From positions 1 through 10,683 of the forward strand of contig CALAMM010000179.1 of NCBI GenBank assembly GCA_937925775.1: a DNA stretch of 10,683 nt, given 5' to 3'. Under the pieces are notes generated by a model that was not told the origin of the DNA, did no database searches, and saw only the letters and a list, made by a program, of their open reading frames with translations. Position 1 is the stretch's first letter. Each line of letters starts with the position of its first letter. The position numbers and the translations under genes were made by a program. The DNA comes from an uncultured Fimbriimonadales bacterium. GTDB taxonomy: Bacteria; Armatimonadota; Fimbriimonadia; Fimbriimonadales; GBS-DC. Shown here piece after piece: positions 1 to 6,591 of the stretch.

Positions 1-22
1 GCTTGGACATTCCTGTCCAAGC
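1..22. repeat. Perfect hairpin, 9-bp arms and TTCC loop
   Basis: Arms GCTTGGACA (1-9) and TGTCCAAGC (14-22) are exact inverted repeats around TTCC. The stem may extend beyond the window edge. The next bases are GTGTTT, not a clean T-run, so a terminator role for an upstream gene is possible but unproven. The core (GACA, four bases, TGTC) recurs at 8261-8272, so it may belong to the repeat family that starts at position 27. Confidence 0.7.
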
Positions 23-26
23 GTGT

Positions 27-185
27 TTCGTCGGCGGGGACGCCGAGGCTACGAAGGTTTGGTGTATCGTCGGCAGGGGCGGCGATGTTGCGACGCTGGA
101 GGGTGCGTAGCGTCAGCGTCTCGCTGACGAAAAACGCCGACGCTACGGGTTTGGGTGTTTCGTCGGCGGTGGGGACGCGACGCCA
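27..185. repeat. Cluster of short GC-rich palindromic repeats
   Basis: At least two good and three degenerate copies of a 26-27 nt unit are visible. In one orientation the unit reads CGTAGC, one variable base, TCRGCG, a 3-4 nt loop, CGCYGA, CGAA. Copies are at 27-53 (minus), 66-86 (minus, degenerate), 106-131 (plus), 135-147 (minus, half unit) and 159-184 (minus, degenerate). GTGTTTCGTCGGC or a one-base variant begins at 23, 62 and 155, and the stretches before the last two (about 48-74 and 143-167) are also alike, which suggests an imperfect tandem duplication of about 95 bp. CGTAGCGTC (106-114) and GACGCTACG (139-147) form a further perfect 9-bp inverted repeat. No open reading frame here looks like a gene. 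The unit resembles REP-type intergenic elements in form only. Confidence 0.75.
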
Positions 186-364
186 TAAATTGTGCCCACC
201 CTAAATGCCCCGAATTTCCCCCAGTTTTTCGCTTAAAGTGGCAGGAATCGCGGCAGGAGCGGCGTATCTATGCTGTGAAAAAAGGGGACGACAGGCAAAG
301 GAGAGCAAAACCTGCCGCCCCCAAGAGAGGTGTGTAGTTGCTTGCTACCTATATAGACGCAGAA
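186..364. other. Intergenic stretch without a supported gene
   Basis: Between the repeat cluster and the nrnA promoter no protein-coding or RNA gene can be supported. Short open frames (155-337, 205-471) have low-complexity, arginine-rich translations with no recognisable fold and overlap the nrnA promoter or start. There is a short internal duplication (GGCAGGA at 240-246, and again from about 254). TATATA at 350-355 has no well-placed -35 partner. Confidence 0.5.
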
Positions 365-406
365 TCGCGCCGAAAAGTTCCCGACTTCGGGTACAATTCG
401 GCGCGA
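365..406. promoter_or_regulatory. 10-bp inverted repeat spanning the nrnA promoter
   Basis: TCGCGCCGAA (365-374) and TTCGGCGCGA (397-406) are exact inverted repeats separated by 22 nt, so their centres are about 32 bp (three helical turns) apart. The right arm overlaps the last base of the -10 box TACAAT (392-397) and ends two bases before the nrnA ATG at 408. A smaller inverted repeat, CCCGA/TCGGG (380-391), lies inside. This could be an operator for a dimeric repressor. On a longer upstream transcript it could fold into a hairpin next to the start codon. The sequence shows the symmetry; the function is inferred. Confidence 0.5.
392..397 (+). promoter_or_regulatory. -10 box of nrnA, probably leaderless
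   Basis: GGTACAAT ends 10 nt before the ATG, and no Shine-Dalgarno sequence precedes the ATG. With a usual -10 to start distance, transcription would begin within a few bases of the start codon. No good -35 is seen 16-18 nt upstream. Confidence 0.5.
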
Positions 407-407
407 A

Positions 408-1391
408 ATGCGTTCCAGAGACTCGTTCAAGCGTGCCGCCCAGCTCCTGTGTGAGGCGGAGTCGTTGCTAATTGTTCCTCATTTGCACCCGGACGGGGAC
501 GCGCTGGGCAGCGCGTTGGGGTTGTATCACGCCCTCAAACAGATGGGGAAGCCCGTTGTGACCGTGGTCAGCCACGACCCCGTGCCCGAAATTTACCGAT
601 TCTTGCCCGATTGGCACACCATCCTACTCGAACATCCCCAGCAGACCACCTACGACTTAGCCATTGTGGTAGACCAGAGCCAGCTCAGCCGTGCGGGCAA
701 GCACGAGGCGTTGGCACGCGCCGCGCGAAAAATCCTGCAAGTTGATCACCACATGCCGCTGGAGCCGTTCGCCGATGTGCGGATTGTGGACACTGAGGCG
801 GCGGCGACGGCAGAACTGGTTTATCGTCTCCTACGGGCGATGCGCGTGTGCATTACCCCCGAAATTGCGACCTGCTTGCTTACAGGTATCGTAACGGACA
901 CTTTCTCGTTCAAGTTTCCTAATACCACGCCGCGCACCTTGCGTATCGCCGCTGCGCTACAGCAGGCAGGGGCGAGTCTAAGCGCCATCAGCGAGCAGGT
1001 GTTCGAAACGCGCTCCTTCTCGGCGGTGAAGCTGCTCGGTCTTGCGCTTTCCACCCTCCAGCGCACGCCCGACGGCAAAATCGCGTGGATTACCATCCCC
1101 CGTCGCGCGTTCGAAGAATCGCACGCCCACGAAGAGGAGACTGAGGGCATCGTCAACTTCGTGCGGTCGGTGCGCGGGGTCGAGCTGGCGATGATGCTAC
1201 GCGAGTCGCCGAACGGCAAGGTGCGCGTGAGCCTGCGCAGTCGGGGCAAGGTGAATGTGGCGCATCTGGCGCAGCAGTTCGGCGGGGGCGGACACGAAAA
1301 CGCCGCCGGCTGCACCTTAGAGACCAGCATCGCGGAAGCAGAAGCGATTTTAGTGCGCGAGGCACAACGATGGATGGCGTCGTCGTTGTAA
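408..1391 (+). CDS. nrnA: Bifunctional oligoribonuclease/pAp phosphatase NrnA (DHH/DHHA1 family)
   Basis: This 327-residue DHH-family phosphoesterase is expected to degrade 2-5 nt nano-RNAs and to dephosphorylate pAp, the by-product of sulfate assimilation and acyl-carrier-protein turnover, in the cytoplasm. The metal-binding motifs of the N-terminal DHH domain are all present: HLHPDGDALGS (25-35, Asp29 and Asp31), VVDQS (Asp89), VDHH (112-115), VDTE (127-130) and GIVTDT (Asp164). The C-terminal DHHA1 domain carries the substrate-binding GGGGHENAAG (292-301). Length is normal for NrnA. The ATG at 408 was chosen because it directly follows a -10 box and begins the conserved fold at the usual distance. 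It is the first gene of an nrnA-truB-ribF-lptB run and overlaps truB by 22 bp. Bacillus NrnA is the reference for activity; related DHH proteins can prefer other short nucleotides such as pApA, so exact substrate preference is inferred. Confidence 0.92.
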   Translation: MRSRDSFKRAAQLLCEAESLLIVPHLHPDGDALGSALGLYHALKQMGKPVVTVVSHDPVPEIYRFLPDWHTILLEHPQQTTYDLAIVVDQSQLSRAGKHEALARAARKILQVDHHMPLEPFADVRIVDTEAAATAELVYRLLRAMRVCITPEIATCLLTGIVTDTFSFKFPNTTPRTLRIAAALQQAGASLSAISEQVFETRSFSAVKLLGLALSTLQRTPDGKIAWITIPRRAFEESHAHEEETEGIVNFVRSVRGVELAMMLRESPNGKVRVSLRSRGKVNVAHLAQQFGGGGHENAAGCTLETSIAEAEAILVREAQRWMASSL

Positions 1392-2251
1392 ATAAACCTG
1401 GGGGAGCGACCTCGCACGATGTGATTGAACATCTGCGCCGTGTGGCGGGGCAGAAAGAGGTCGGACACGCGGGTACACTAGATCCGATGGCGACGGGGGT
1501 ACTGGTCTGCCTGCTTGGGCGCGCCACGCGCCTCTCGCCCTACCTGCAGGAACTCCCCAAAGCCTACCGCGGGGTCATTCAGTTCGGGATTCGCACCAAC
1601 ACGCAGGACGCCGAAGGCGAGATTTTCTACCAGAAACCAGCACCCCACCTGACCGAAGAACAGGTGCGCACGACCGCTGAACGGTTCAAAGGGCGCATCA
1701 TGCAAATCCCCCCGATGTTCTCCGCCCTGCGCCTGGAAGGTAAAAAGCTGCATGAACTCGCAAGGCAAGGTAAGGAAGTGCCGCGCGAACCACGCCCCGT
1801 GACGATTTACAAACTGGAGATCCTCGGATTTCAGGGGGGTGACTATCCGACAGCTGAGTTCGAAGTGGAATGCTCGAAGGGGACCTATGTGCGCACGCTG
1901 GCGTCGGACATCGGCGACGCGCTGGGGGTCGGAGCGCACCTGAAGCAGCTGACCCGCACGGCGGTGGGCAACTTCCGCCTCGAAAACGCCTGCACGCTGG
2001 AGGAGCTGCCTGACGCCGATGCGTTGCAGGAGCGGCTCATTGCGCCTGCGGACGCCCTCGCGCACCTGCCCCAGTGGTCGCCCACGCCCGCCGTGCTGGA
2101 ACGCCTTCGGCACGGCAACTATGTGCAGGCGGAGCATCCGCTGTGGACGCCGGGGGGACATGTGGTGGTATTGGACTCCGAGGGCAAGGTGGCGTTGATT
2201 GCGCGCTGGCTGCCACCTCTATTGCGCCCAGTGCGGGTGATTCAAGGATGA
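1370..2251 (+). CDS. truB: tRNA pseudouridine(55) synthase TruB
   Basis: TruB isomerises uridine 55 in the T-loop of most tRNAs to pseudouridine. The 293-residue product has the family motifs in order: VNKPGGATSH (8-17), the catalytic loop GHAGTLDPMATG (32-43) with nucleophile Asp38, the KAYRG tyrosine segment (64-68), PPMFSA followed by KLHELAR, and CSKGTYVRTLASDIG with the conserved Arg. The last 60 or so residues form a short PUA-like tail, as in many bacterial TruB proteins. ATG 1370 lies inside the end of nrnA, 7 nt after GAGG (1359-1362), a fair ribosome binding site, so translation is probably coupled to nrnA. The stop overlaps the ribF start as ATGA (2248-2251). truB between nrnA and ribF is a widespread order, often with rbfA and infB upstream; those two are not seen in the 407 bases before nrnA. 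Confidence 0.95.
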   Translation: MDGVVVVNKPGGATSHDVIEHLRRVAGQKEVGHAGTLDPMATGVLVCLLGRATRLSPYLQELPKAYRGVIQFGIRTNTQDAEGEIFYQKPAPHLTEEQVRTTAERFKGRIMQIPPMFSALRLEGKKLHELARQGKEVPREPRPVTIYKLEILGFQGGDYPTAEFEVECSKGTYVRTLASDIGDALGVGAHLKQLTRTAVGNFRLENACTLEELPDADALQERLIAPADALAHLPQWSPTPAVLERLRHGNYVQAEHPLWTPGGHVVVLDSEGKVALIARWLPPLLRPVRVIQG

Positions 2252-3213
2252 GCTGGACAATAGGCGTGGAGGGCTTGCGGGGCGCGTTCCCCGATGGTTG
2301 CGTGGTGACGGTGGGCGTCTTCGATGGCGTGCATCGGGGACATATCGCGCTGGTTCGCGAGGCTACGCGCTGGGCGCAGGCGCAGGGCGTGCCCGCTGTG
2401 GCGTTGACCTTCGACCCGCACCCTACTGCTGTCCTTGCGCCTCGCCATCGCCCCCCAATGCTCTGCCCGCTCGCCCACCGCGTGGAGCGACTGCTCCAGC
2501 AGGGCATCGACTGCGTAATCATCCAGCCGTTCACCGCCGACTTCGCGCAACTTACGCCCGAAGCGTTTATCGAGCAGGTCCTGAAGCGCGACCTGAACGC
2601 CTGCGCCGTGGTGGTGGGCGACGACTTTCGCTTCGGGCACGGACGCACGGGCGATATTGAGACCCTGCGCAGCGTGGGACAGCTCGAGGTCATCGCGGTC
2701 GAGGGTGTCGTCGACGAATGGGGCGAGCGGATTTCCTCCACGCGCATTCGTGAGTTAGTGCATGCAGGTCAGCTGGAGCGGGCGAACGCGCTGCTGGGCG
2801 AACCGCTTCAGTGGGCGGGCGTGGCAACGCGCGGCGATGGGCGCGGGCGCGGCTTTGGATATCCGACGGCGAACCTCGTCCCCATAGAACCGCTCATCAC
2901 GCCGCTGGAGGGGGTGTACGCTTGCCGCGCTTACCTCCATCTCCCTGACTCGCGCGGGCGCGAGGCAGCAAGCTACGCCGCCGCGGTCAGCGTCGGCAAG
3001 CCACCGATGTTCGAGCATGCACGCGGGCGCGTGGAAGCATACCTCATCGATTTCCCCGACCAAGATTTATACGGGCGCGTGATTACCCTCCAGTTCCTGA
3101 AACGCCTGCGCCCGCAGCAGTGGTTCGAAAGCGTGGACGCGCTCCTTGCCCAGATGGCCCTCGATATCGAGCAGACGCGCCAGAGGGTGCAGGAGGTACA
3201 ATCGGGGCGATGA
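2248..3213 (+). CDS. ribF: Bifunctional riboflavin kinase/FAD synthetase RibF
   Basis: RibF phosphorylates riboflavin to FMN and adenylates FMN to FAD. The N-terminal adenylyltransferase domain shows GVFDGVHRGH (23-32), VVGDDFRFGHGRTGD (122-136) and SSTRIRE (163-169). The C-terminal flavokinase domain shows GRGRGFGYPTANL (198-210), EGVYAC (221-226) and the catalytic glutamate in RVEAYLIDF (Glu263), followed by DLYG and a typical helical end. The product is 321 residues, normal for the family. ATG 2248 was chosen over upstream in-frame starts because it begins the domain correctly and forms an ATGA overlap with truB. The flavokinase loop reads VGKPPMF (249-255), where G-x-R-P-T-F is usual. The stop overlaps the lptB ATG (3210-3213). 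No FMN riboswitch precedes it, as expected for a gene embedded in an operon. Confidence 0.95.
   Translation: MSWTIGVEGLRGAFPDGCVVTVGVFDGVHRGHIALVREATRWAQAQGVPAVALTFDPHPTAVLAPRHRPPMLCPLAHRVERLLQQGIDCVIIQPFTADFAQLTPEAFIEQVLKRDLNACAVVVGDDFRFGHGRTGDIETLRSVGQLEVIAVEGVVDEWGERISSTRIRELVHAGQLERANALLGEPLQWAGVATRGDGRGRGFGYPTANLVPIEPLITPLEGVYACRAYLHLPDSRGREAASYAAAVSVGKPPMFEHARGRVEAYLIDFPDQDLYGRVITLQFLKRLRPQQWFESVDALLAQMALDIEQTRQRVQEVQSGR
3197..3202 (+). promoter_or_regulatory. Possible internal -10 box before lptB
   Basis: GGTACAAT, the same 8-mer as before nrnA, ends 7 nt before the lptB ATG and lies within the last codons of ribF. The 5' part of this stretch also reads GGAGG (3192-3196), a Shine-Dalgarno match but 13 nt from the ATG, which is long. 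It could therefore be an internal promoter, a distant ribosome site, or both. Confidence 0.35.
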
Positions 3214-3929
3214 CCATTCGCGCGGAGCACCTGAAACGCGCTTATCGCAAGCGGCTCGTTGTGCGCGATGTGTCGCTGGAAGTCGGGCAGGGCGAGGTGG
3301 TCGGGCTGCTCGGTCCGAACGGCGCAGGCAAAACCACCACCTTCTATATGATTGTGGGACTGATTCGCCCGCATGGGGGGCGCGTGTTCCTCGGCGACCG
3401 AGAGATCACCCGCCTGCCGATGTACCAGCGCGCACGGCTCGGATTGGGCTACCTGCCCCAAGAGGCGTCCGTCTTTCGGCAACTGACCGTCGAGCAGAAC
3501 CTGCTGTTGGTGATGGAGATGCGGGGGATTCCGACGGCGACCCGACGGGAACGCGCCGAGCAGCTGATGGAAGAGTTCCACATCGCGCACCTGCGCCACA
3601 GTAAGGGCTACGCGCTTTCGGGCGGCGAGCGGCGGCGCGTGGAAATCGCCCGCGCCCTCGCCCTGCAACCCGCCTTCCTGCTACTCGATGAGCCGTTCAC
3701 CGGCATCGACCCCAAAACCATCGAGGAGCTGCAAGAGATTATTCTCGGCTTGCGCCAGCGCCATATCGGCGTGCTGATTACCGACCACAATGTGAGCGCC
3801 ACCCTGCGCATCACCGACCGCAGCTACATTCTGGCGGACGGGATCATCGTGGCGCAAGGCGCGCCCGAAGAAGTAATCGCCGACCCGCTCGCACGAAAAT
3901 ATTATTTTGGCGAGAGCTTCGAGTTATAG
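3210..3929 (+). CDS. lptB: LPS export ABC transporter ATPase LptB
   Basis: LptB is the cytoplasmic ATPase that, with LptF and LptG, pulls lipopolysaccharide from the inner membrane onto the LptC-A-D bridge. The 239-residue protein has Walker A GPNGAGKT (35-42), Q-loop YLPQEASVFRQLTVEQN (81-97, Gln84), signature LSGGERRR (136-143), Walker B LLLDEP (157-162) and the H-loop His193 in TDHNV. The YLPQEASVFR segment, DHNV and the ending YYFGESFEL are typical of LptB rather than of amino-acid or nitrate ATPases. ATG 3210 overlaps the ribF stop; longer upstream starts would add an unrelated arginine/proline-rich stretch. It ends 6 bp inside fliR on the opposite strand. Placement behind ribF is unusual, because lptB commonly sits with lptA, lptC or rpoN. 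With lpxD in the same window it supports a true LPS outer membrane. Confidence 0.93.
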   Translation: MTIRAEHLKRAYRKRLVVRDVSLEVGQGEVVGLLGPNGAGKTTTFYMIVGLIRPHGGRVFLGDREITRLPMYQRARLGLGYLPQEASVFRQLTVEQNLLLVMEMRGIPTATRRERAEQLMEEFHIAHLRHSKGYALSGGERRRVEIARALALQPAFLLLDEPFTGIDPKTIEELQEIILGLRQRHIGVLITDHNVSATLRITDRSYILADGIIVAQGAPEEVIADPLARKYYFGESFEL

Positions 3930-4703
3930 CCCCAGCACGCGCAACAGCTGCTCCAGATAACGCACGCTCAGGTCTGTCATGCGGATGCTAATCCCCAGCA
4001 ATCCGGGCAGGCTTGCGCCGAGCGCGACCATGCCTACAGCGATTTTGGCAGGCATGCCAATCAACCATACTGGGATCTGCGGTACGGCGCGGGAGACCGC
4101 CGCCATCGCGCTGTCGACCACCAGAAGCACCCCTGCCGCCGGCGCGGCAATCTGGAGACAGAGCATCAGCACCTCACCACCCAGCCGCACCGCCATGCCC
4201 AGACTCGCGTCCGACCACGCGCTGAGGCTCCCCAGCTCGTTCCCAGCCTCAAAACTCCGCGCCAGTGCCAGCAGCAGCCAGTGGTGCCCATCCACCAACG
4301 CGAAGAGGGTCATCGCCACCATGTAGTGGAACTGCGCCAACAGCGTCGTGGGGAAAGTGGAGACGGGGTTCAGTACCTGCATCAGGTTGAAGCCCATCAT
4401 CGCGTCCAGCACTTCGCCCGCCATCACCGCCGCGCCGACAATCAGGCTCACTCCGTAGCCCATCAGCAGTCCGAGAATCGCCTCGCCCGCGAGGCGAGCG
4501 ATTAGCGGAACCCAGTTCGTGGGCGGCGTACCTGTGTAGGGCTGGATTAGGGGCGCCAGCGCCAGCGCGATGACCGCCGACAAGCCCACCCGTAGCGGCG
4601 CTGGAACTAACCGACTGCCGAACACGGGCGCAACCAACGCCAGCCCCGACGCCCGCACAAACGCCACCAGAAACGCCCAGAACCACTCAAGATCGAAACT
4701 CAT
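3924..4703 (-). CDS. fliR: Flagellar type III export gate protein FliR
   Basis: FliR is part of the FliP5-FliQ4-FliR1 export gate in the flagellar basal body. The 259-residue protein is hydrophobic throughout with about six membrane segments. Family features include the N-terminal VRASGLALVAPVFGSR (16-31), the LAGEAILGLLMGYG region, AGEVLDAMMGF and, near the C-terminus, SRAVPQIPVWLIGMPAKI, matching the conserved SRxxPQ segment. Length is normal. It starts 11 bp after the fliQ stop; no strong Shine-Dalgarno sequence is seen, so coupling to fliQ is likely. A non-flagellar type III homologue (SctT) is possible in principle, but sequence flavour and length favour FliR. flhB, often next to fliR, is absent: convergent lptB follows immediately, with a 6-bp overlap. 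Confidence 0.92.
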   Translation of the reverse strand: MSFDLEWFWAFLVAFVRASGLALVAPVFGSRLVPAPLRVGLSAVIALALAPLIQPYTGTPPTNWVPLIARLAGEAILGLLMGYGVSLIVGAAVMAGEVLDAMMGFNLMQVLNPVSTFPTTLLAQFHYMVAMTLFALVDGHHWLLLALARSFEAGNELGSLSAWSDASLGMAVRLGGEVLMLCLQIAAPAAGVLLVVDSAMAAVSRAVPQIPVWLIGMPAKIAVGMVALGASLPGLLGISIRMTDLSVRYLEQLLRVLGL

Positions 4704-4714
4704 CGGAGTATTGC

Positions 4715-4975
4715 TTAGGGCGGTAGGTTCGCAAACACTCGGCTGGTGAACTCCACCATCTGCGTCAGCATCCAGCCGCCCGCAGCCAACGCGACCAACC
4801 CGACCGCGATAATCTTCGGGACGAACTGGAGCGTCATCTCCTGTATCTGCGTCACTGCCTGAAACACGCTCACGATTAGCCCGACGATAAGCGCGGCGAG
4901 CAGGATGGGCATCGCAACTTGCAAGCCCACCAGCATCGCTTGCCTGCCCAGCTCCAGCACCTCTGCTTGGCTCAC
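4715..4975 (-). CDS. fliQ: Flagellar type III export gate protein FliQ
   Basis: FliQ is the small two-helix subunit that wraps the FliP/FliR gate. The core from AMPILLAALIVGLIVSVFQ through TQIQEMTLQFVPKIIAVGL to WMLTQMVEF closely matches the family, including the hallmark TQIxExTLxFxPK. I place the start at GTG 4975, which gives 86 residues beginning xSQAEVLELGRQAM and aligns without gaps to the N-terminus of typical FliQ (MTPExV...). A TTG at 4996 would add seven residues and give 93. Neither has a clear Shine-Dalgarno sequence. It lies 59 bp after purA on the same strand and 11 bp before fliR. fliP, which usually precedes fliQ, is not here. Confidence 0.92.
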   Translation of the reverse strand: MSQAEVLELGRQAMLVGLQVAMPILLAALIVGLIVSVFQAVTQIQEMTLQFVPKIIAVGLVALAAGGWMLTQMVEFTSRVFANLPP

Positions 4976-5034
4976 ATCGGTAATTTTGGCGGGCAAGGCG
5001 GTTTTTTGCAGGTCGAATCTGCCCCTACCTCACT

Positions 5035-6306
5035 TTACACCTCGCCGATGGTCTGCTCGCGACTTGGGCCGACGGAGACCAGTCGGATGGGCACGCGCAC
5101 ATACTCCTCGATAAAGTTGAGGTAGGCGAGCGCGTTCGAGGGTAGGTCGTCGAGGGTACGGCAGTGGGCGATGTCTTCGTGCCAGCCGGGCAGCTCGTGA
5201 TACACGGGTTCGCACTGCGCGAGCGCGGGCGCATCCGCGATGAACTCGCGAGTTTCTCTGCCCCGATAGCGATACGCCACACACACCTTGAGTTGGGGCA
5301 AGCCCGAAAGCACATCGAGCAGCGTCAGGGCGAGCGCAGTGAAGCCGTTCACGCGCGCCGCGTAGCGCAGGGCGACCAGGTCGAGCCAGCCGACGCGCCG
5401 CGCTCTGCCTGTGGTCGTGCCGTACTCGCGCCCGCGATTGCGGATGCGCTCGCCCGTCTCGTCTTCCAGCTCTGTGGGGAACGGTCCCTCGCCGACGCGC
5501 GTCGTGTATGCTTTCGCCACGCCCCAGATGTCGGTCAGGCGGTTCGGGGCGATTCCCGTGCCCAAGCACGCGCCCGCCGCCACCGGGTGCGAGGAAGTGA
5601 CATAGGGGTAAGTGCCGTAGTCTAAGTCAAGTAGCGTGCCCTGTGCGCCCTCCAAAAGGATGGGCTCGCCCTGCTCGGCAGCATTCATGAGCAGGTGCGG
5701 TACATCGCACACATAGTCGCGAATCTGCTCGGCGTATTGGCTGAACTCGGCGATGAGTTCGTCGGCGTTGAGGGGTTTCACGCCGTAAACGCGCTGGAGG
5801 GTGGGGTTGCGTCGCTGGAGCACGCGCTGGAGGCGTTGGGCGAGGCGGTCGCGCTCCAGCAGGTCGGCAACGCGCACGCCGATGCGCCACGCTTTGTCGG
5901 CGTAGGTCGGTCCAATCCCACGCTTAGTGGTGCCGAGGCGTCCTTCGAGTTGCGCCTCCTCCAGTTCGTCCAGCAGGCGATGATAAGGCATAGTCAGGTG
6001 GACGCCCAGCCCGATGCGGAGACGCGATAGATCAACGCCCTGTTCGCGCAGCACAGCCGCTTCTGTAGTGAATGCCCGCAAATCGATTACGACGCCGTCG
6101 GCAATCACGGCGGTGACATGCGGATGCAGCACGCCTGAGGGGATAAGGTGGAACTTGTAGGTCGTGCCGTTGATGCAGACTGTGTGCCCCGCGTTGCTGC
6201 CACCCGCGTAGCGCACGACATACCGAGCGCGTTGCGCCAGTAAATCGACTATCTTGCCTTTCGCTTCATCGCCCCACTGGGCGCCGACTACGACGGAAAC
6301 GGTCAT
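5035..6306 (-). CDS. purA: Adenylosuccinate synthetase PurA
   Basis: PurA joins IMP and aspartate using GTP, the first committed step to AMP. The 423-residue protein begins MTVSVVVGAQWGDEAKGK and keeps catalytic Asp13 and His41 (NAGHT), RGIGPTYADK (129-138), GAQGTLLDLDYGTYPYVTSS (220-239), RVGEGPFPTEL (270-280) and TTGR..RVGWLD (298-309). Two usually invariant GTP-site positions differ: residue 15 is Ala where GDEGKGK has Gly, and residue 329 is Leu where the guanine-recognition TKLD has Lys; Asp331 is kept. The DNA confirms both codons (GCG, CTG). ATG 6306 is chosen for GGAGG (6311-6315) at good spacing and because the conserved N-terminus begins there; an in-frame start at 6354 would add 16 unrelated residues. 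It is probably cotranscribed with the small membrane protein gene upstream, and fliQ follows. Confidence 0.95.
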   Translation of the reverse strand: MTVSVVVGAQWGDEAKGKIVDLLAQRARYVVRYAGGSNAGHTVCINGTTYKFHLIPSGVLHPHVTAVIADGVVIDLRAFTTEAAVLREQGVDLSRLRIGLGVHLTMPYHRLLDELEEAQLEGRLGTTKRGIGPTYADKAWRIGVRVADLLERDRLAQRLQRVLQRRNPTLQRVYGVKPLNADELIAEFSQYAEQIRDYVCDVPHLLMNAAEQGEPILLEGAQGTLLDLDYGTYPYVTSSHPVAAGACLGTGIAPNRLTDIWGVAKAYTTRVGEGPFPTELEDETGERIRNRGREYGTTTGRARRVGWLDLVALRYAARVNGFTALALTLLDVLSGLPQLKVCVAYRYRGRETREFIADAPALAQCEPVYHELPGWHEDIAHCRTLDDLPSNALAYLNFIEEYVRVPIRLVSVGPSREQTIGEV

Positions 6307-6378
6307 TTTGCCTCCAGGGCGGACAGTAGGGCGAGCGATGCGCGCCCCAGCCATCGCGTCGCCCTGCTAAAGAGTGGG

Positions 6379-6591
6379 TTAGCTGCGCTCCGCCAGCCAG
6401 CGGGGAATGCGCTCCTCGACTGCCTGAACTTGCTTGACGCCGCGCTGGTAGGCGCGCTCCGCCCGAAACTCTGGCTGCGCCTGCCGCTCCTGCAGCTTGC
6501 GGAGAATCGCCACCGCCGTCACGGTCGCAGTAACCAACGCCGCGCCAATCAGCCAGCTGTAATGGCAACGAACCGTGTTGTTAGAGTTCAT
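6379..6591 (-). CDS. Small single-pass membrane protein, function unknown
   Basis: The 70-residue product has a short polar N-terminus, one hydrophobic segment at about residues 12-30 (WLIGAALVTATVTAVAIL), then a charged helix-prone tail rich in Arg, Glu and Gln. This is the general shape of YtxH-like small membrane proteins, but no family can be assigned. I chose ATG 6591, which lies within the last codons of the receiver gene (11-bp overlap) and has GAAGG just upstream; this implies translational coupling. An in-frame ATG at 6621 is also open but lies deeper in the receiver gene. purA starts 72 bp downstream. The coupling to a receiver-domain gene is the only functional hint. Confidence 0.65.
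   Translation of the reverse strand: MNSNNTVRCHYSWLIGAALVTATVTAVAILRKLQERQAQPEFRAERAYQRGVKQVQAVEERIPRWLAERS

Noticed and set aside
1..185. CRISPR array
   Set aside because: Units are in both orientations, degenerate and unevenly spaced, with no uniform spacers; no cas genes are present.
155..471. Small plus-strand open frames upstream of nrnA
   Set aside because: Low-complexity translations, no ribosome site, and they run through the repeat cluster and the nrnA promoter or start.
821..1468. Long minus-strand open frame opposite nrnA (also 1478-2161, 2037-2747 and 2973-3668)
   Set aside because: High-GC shadow frames: translations are Arg/Ala/Ser/Pro-rich without motifs, while the plus strand encodes clear conserved families.
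2074..2250. Longer RibF start at 2074
   Set aside because: It would overlap most of the truB C-terminus in another frame; ATG 2248 with ATGA overlap fits the family N-terminus.
2200..2260. FMN riboswitch before ribF
   Set aside because: There is no intergenic space; ribF starts within the truB stop and no conserved aptamer sequence is seen.
6307..6354. Extended PurA N-terminus from 6354
   Set aside because: GGAGG at 6311-6315 correctly serves ATG 6306, and the added residues match nothing in the family.
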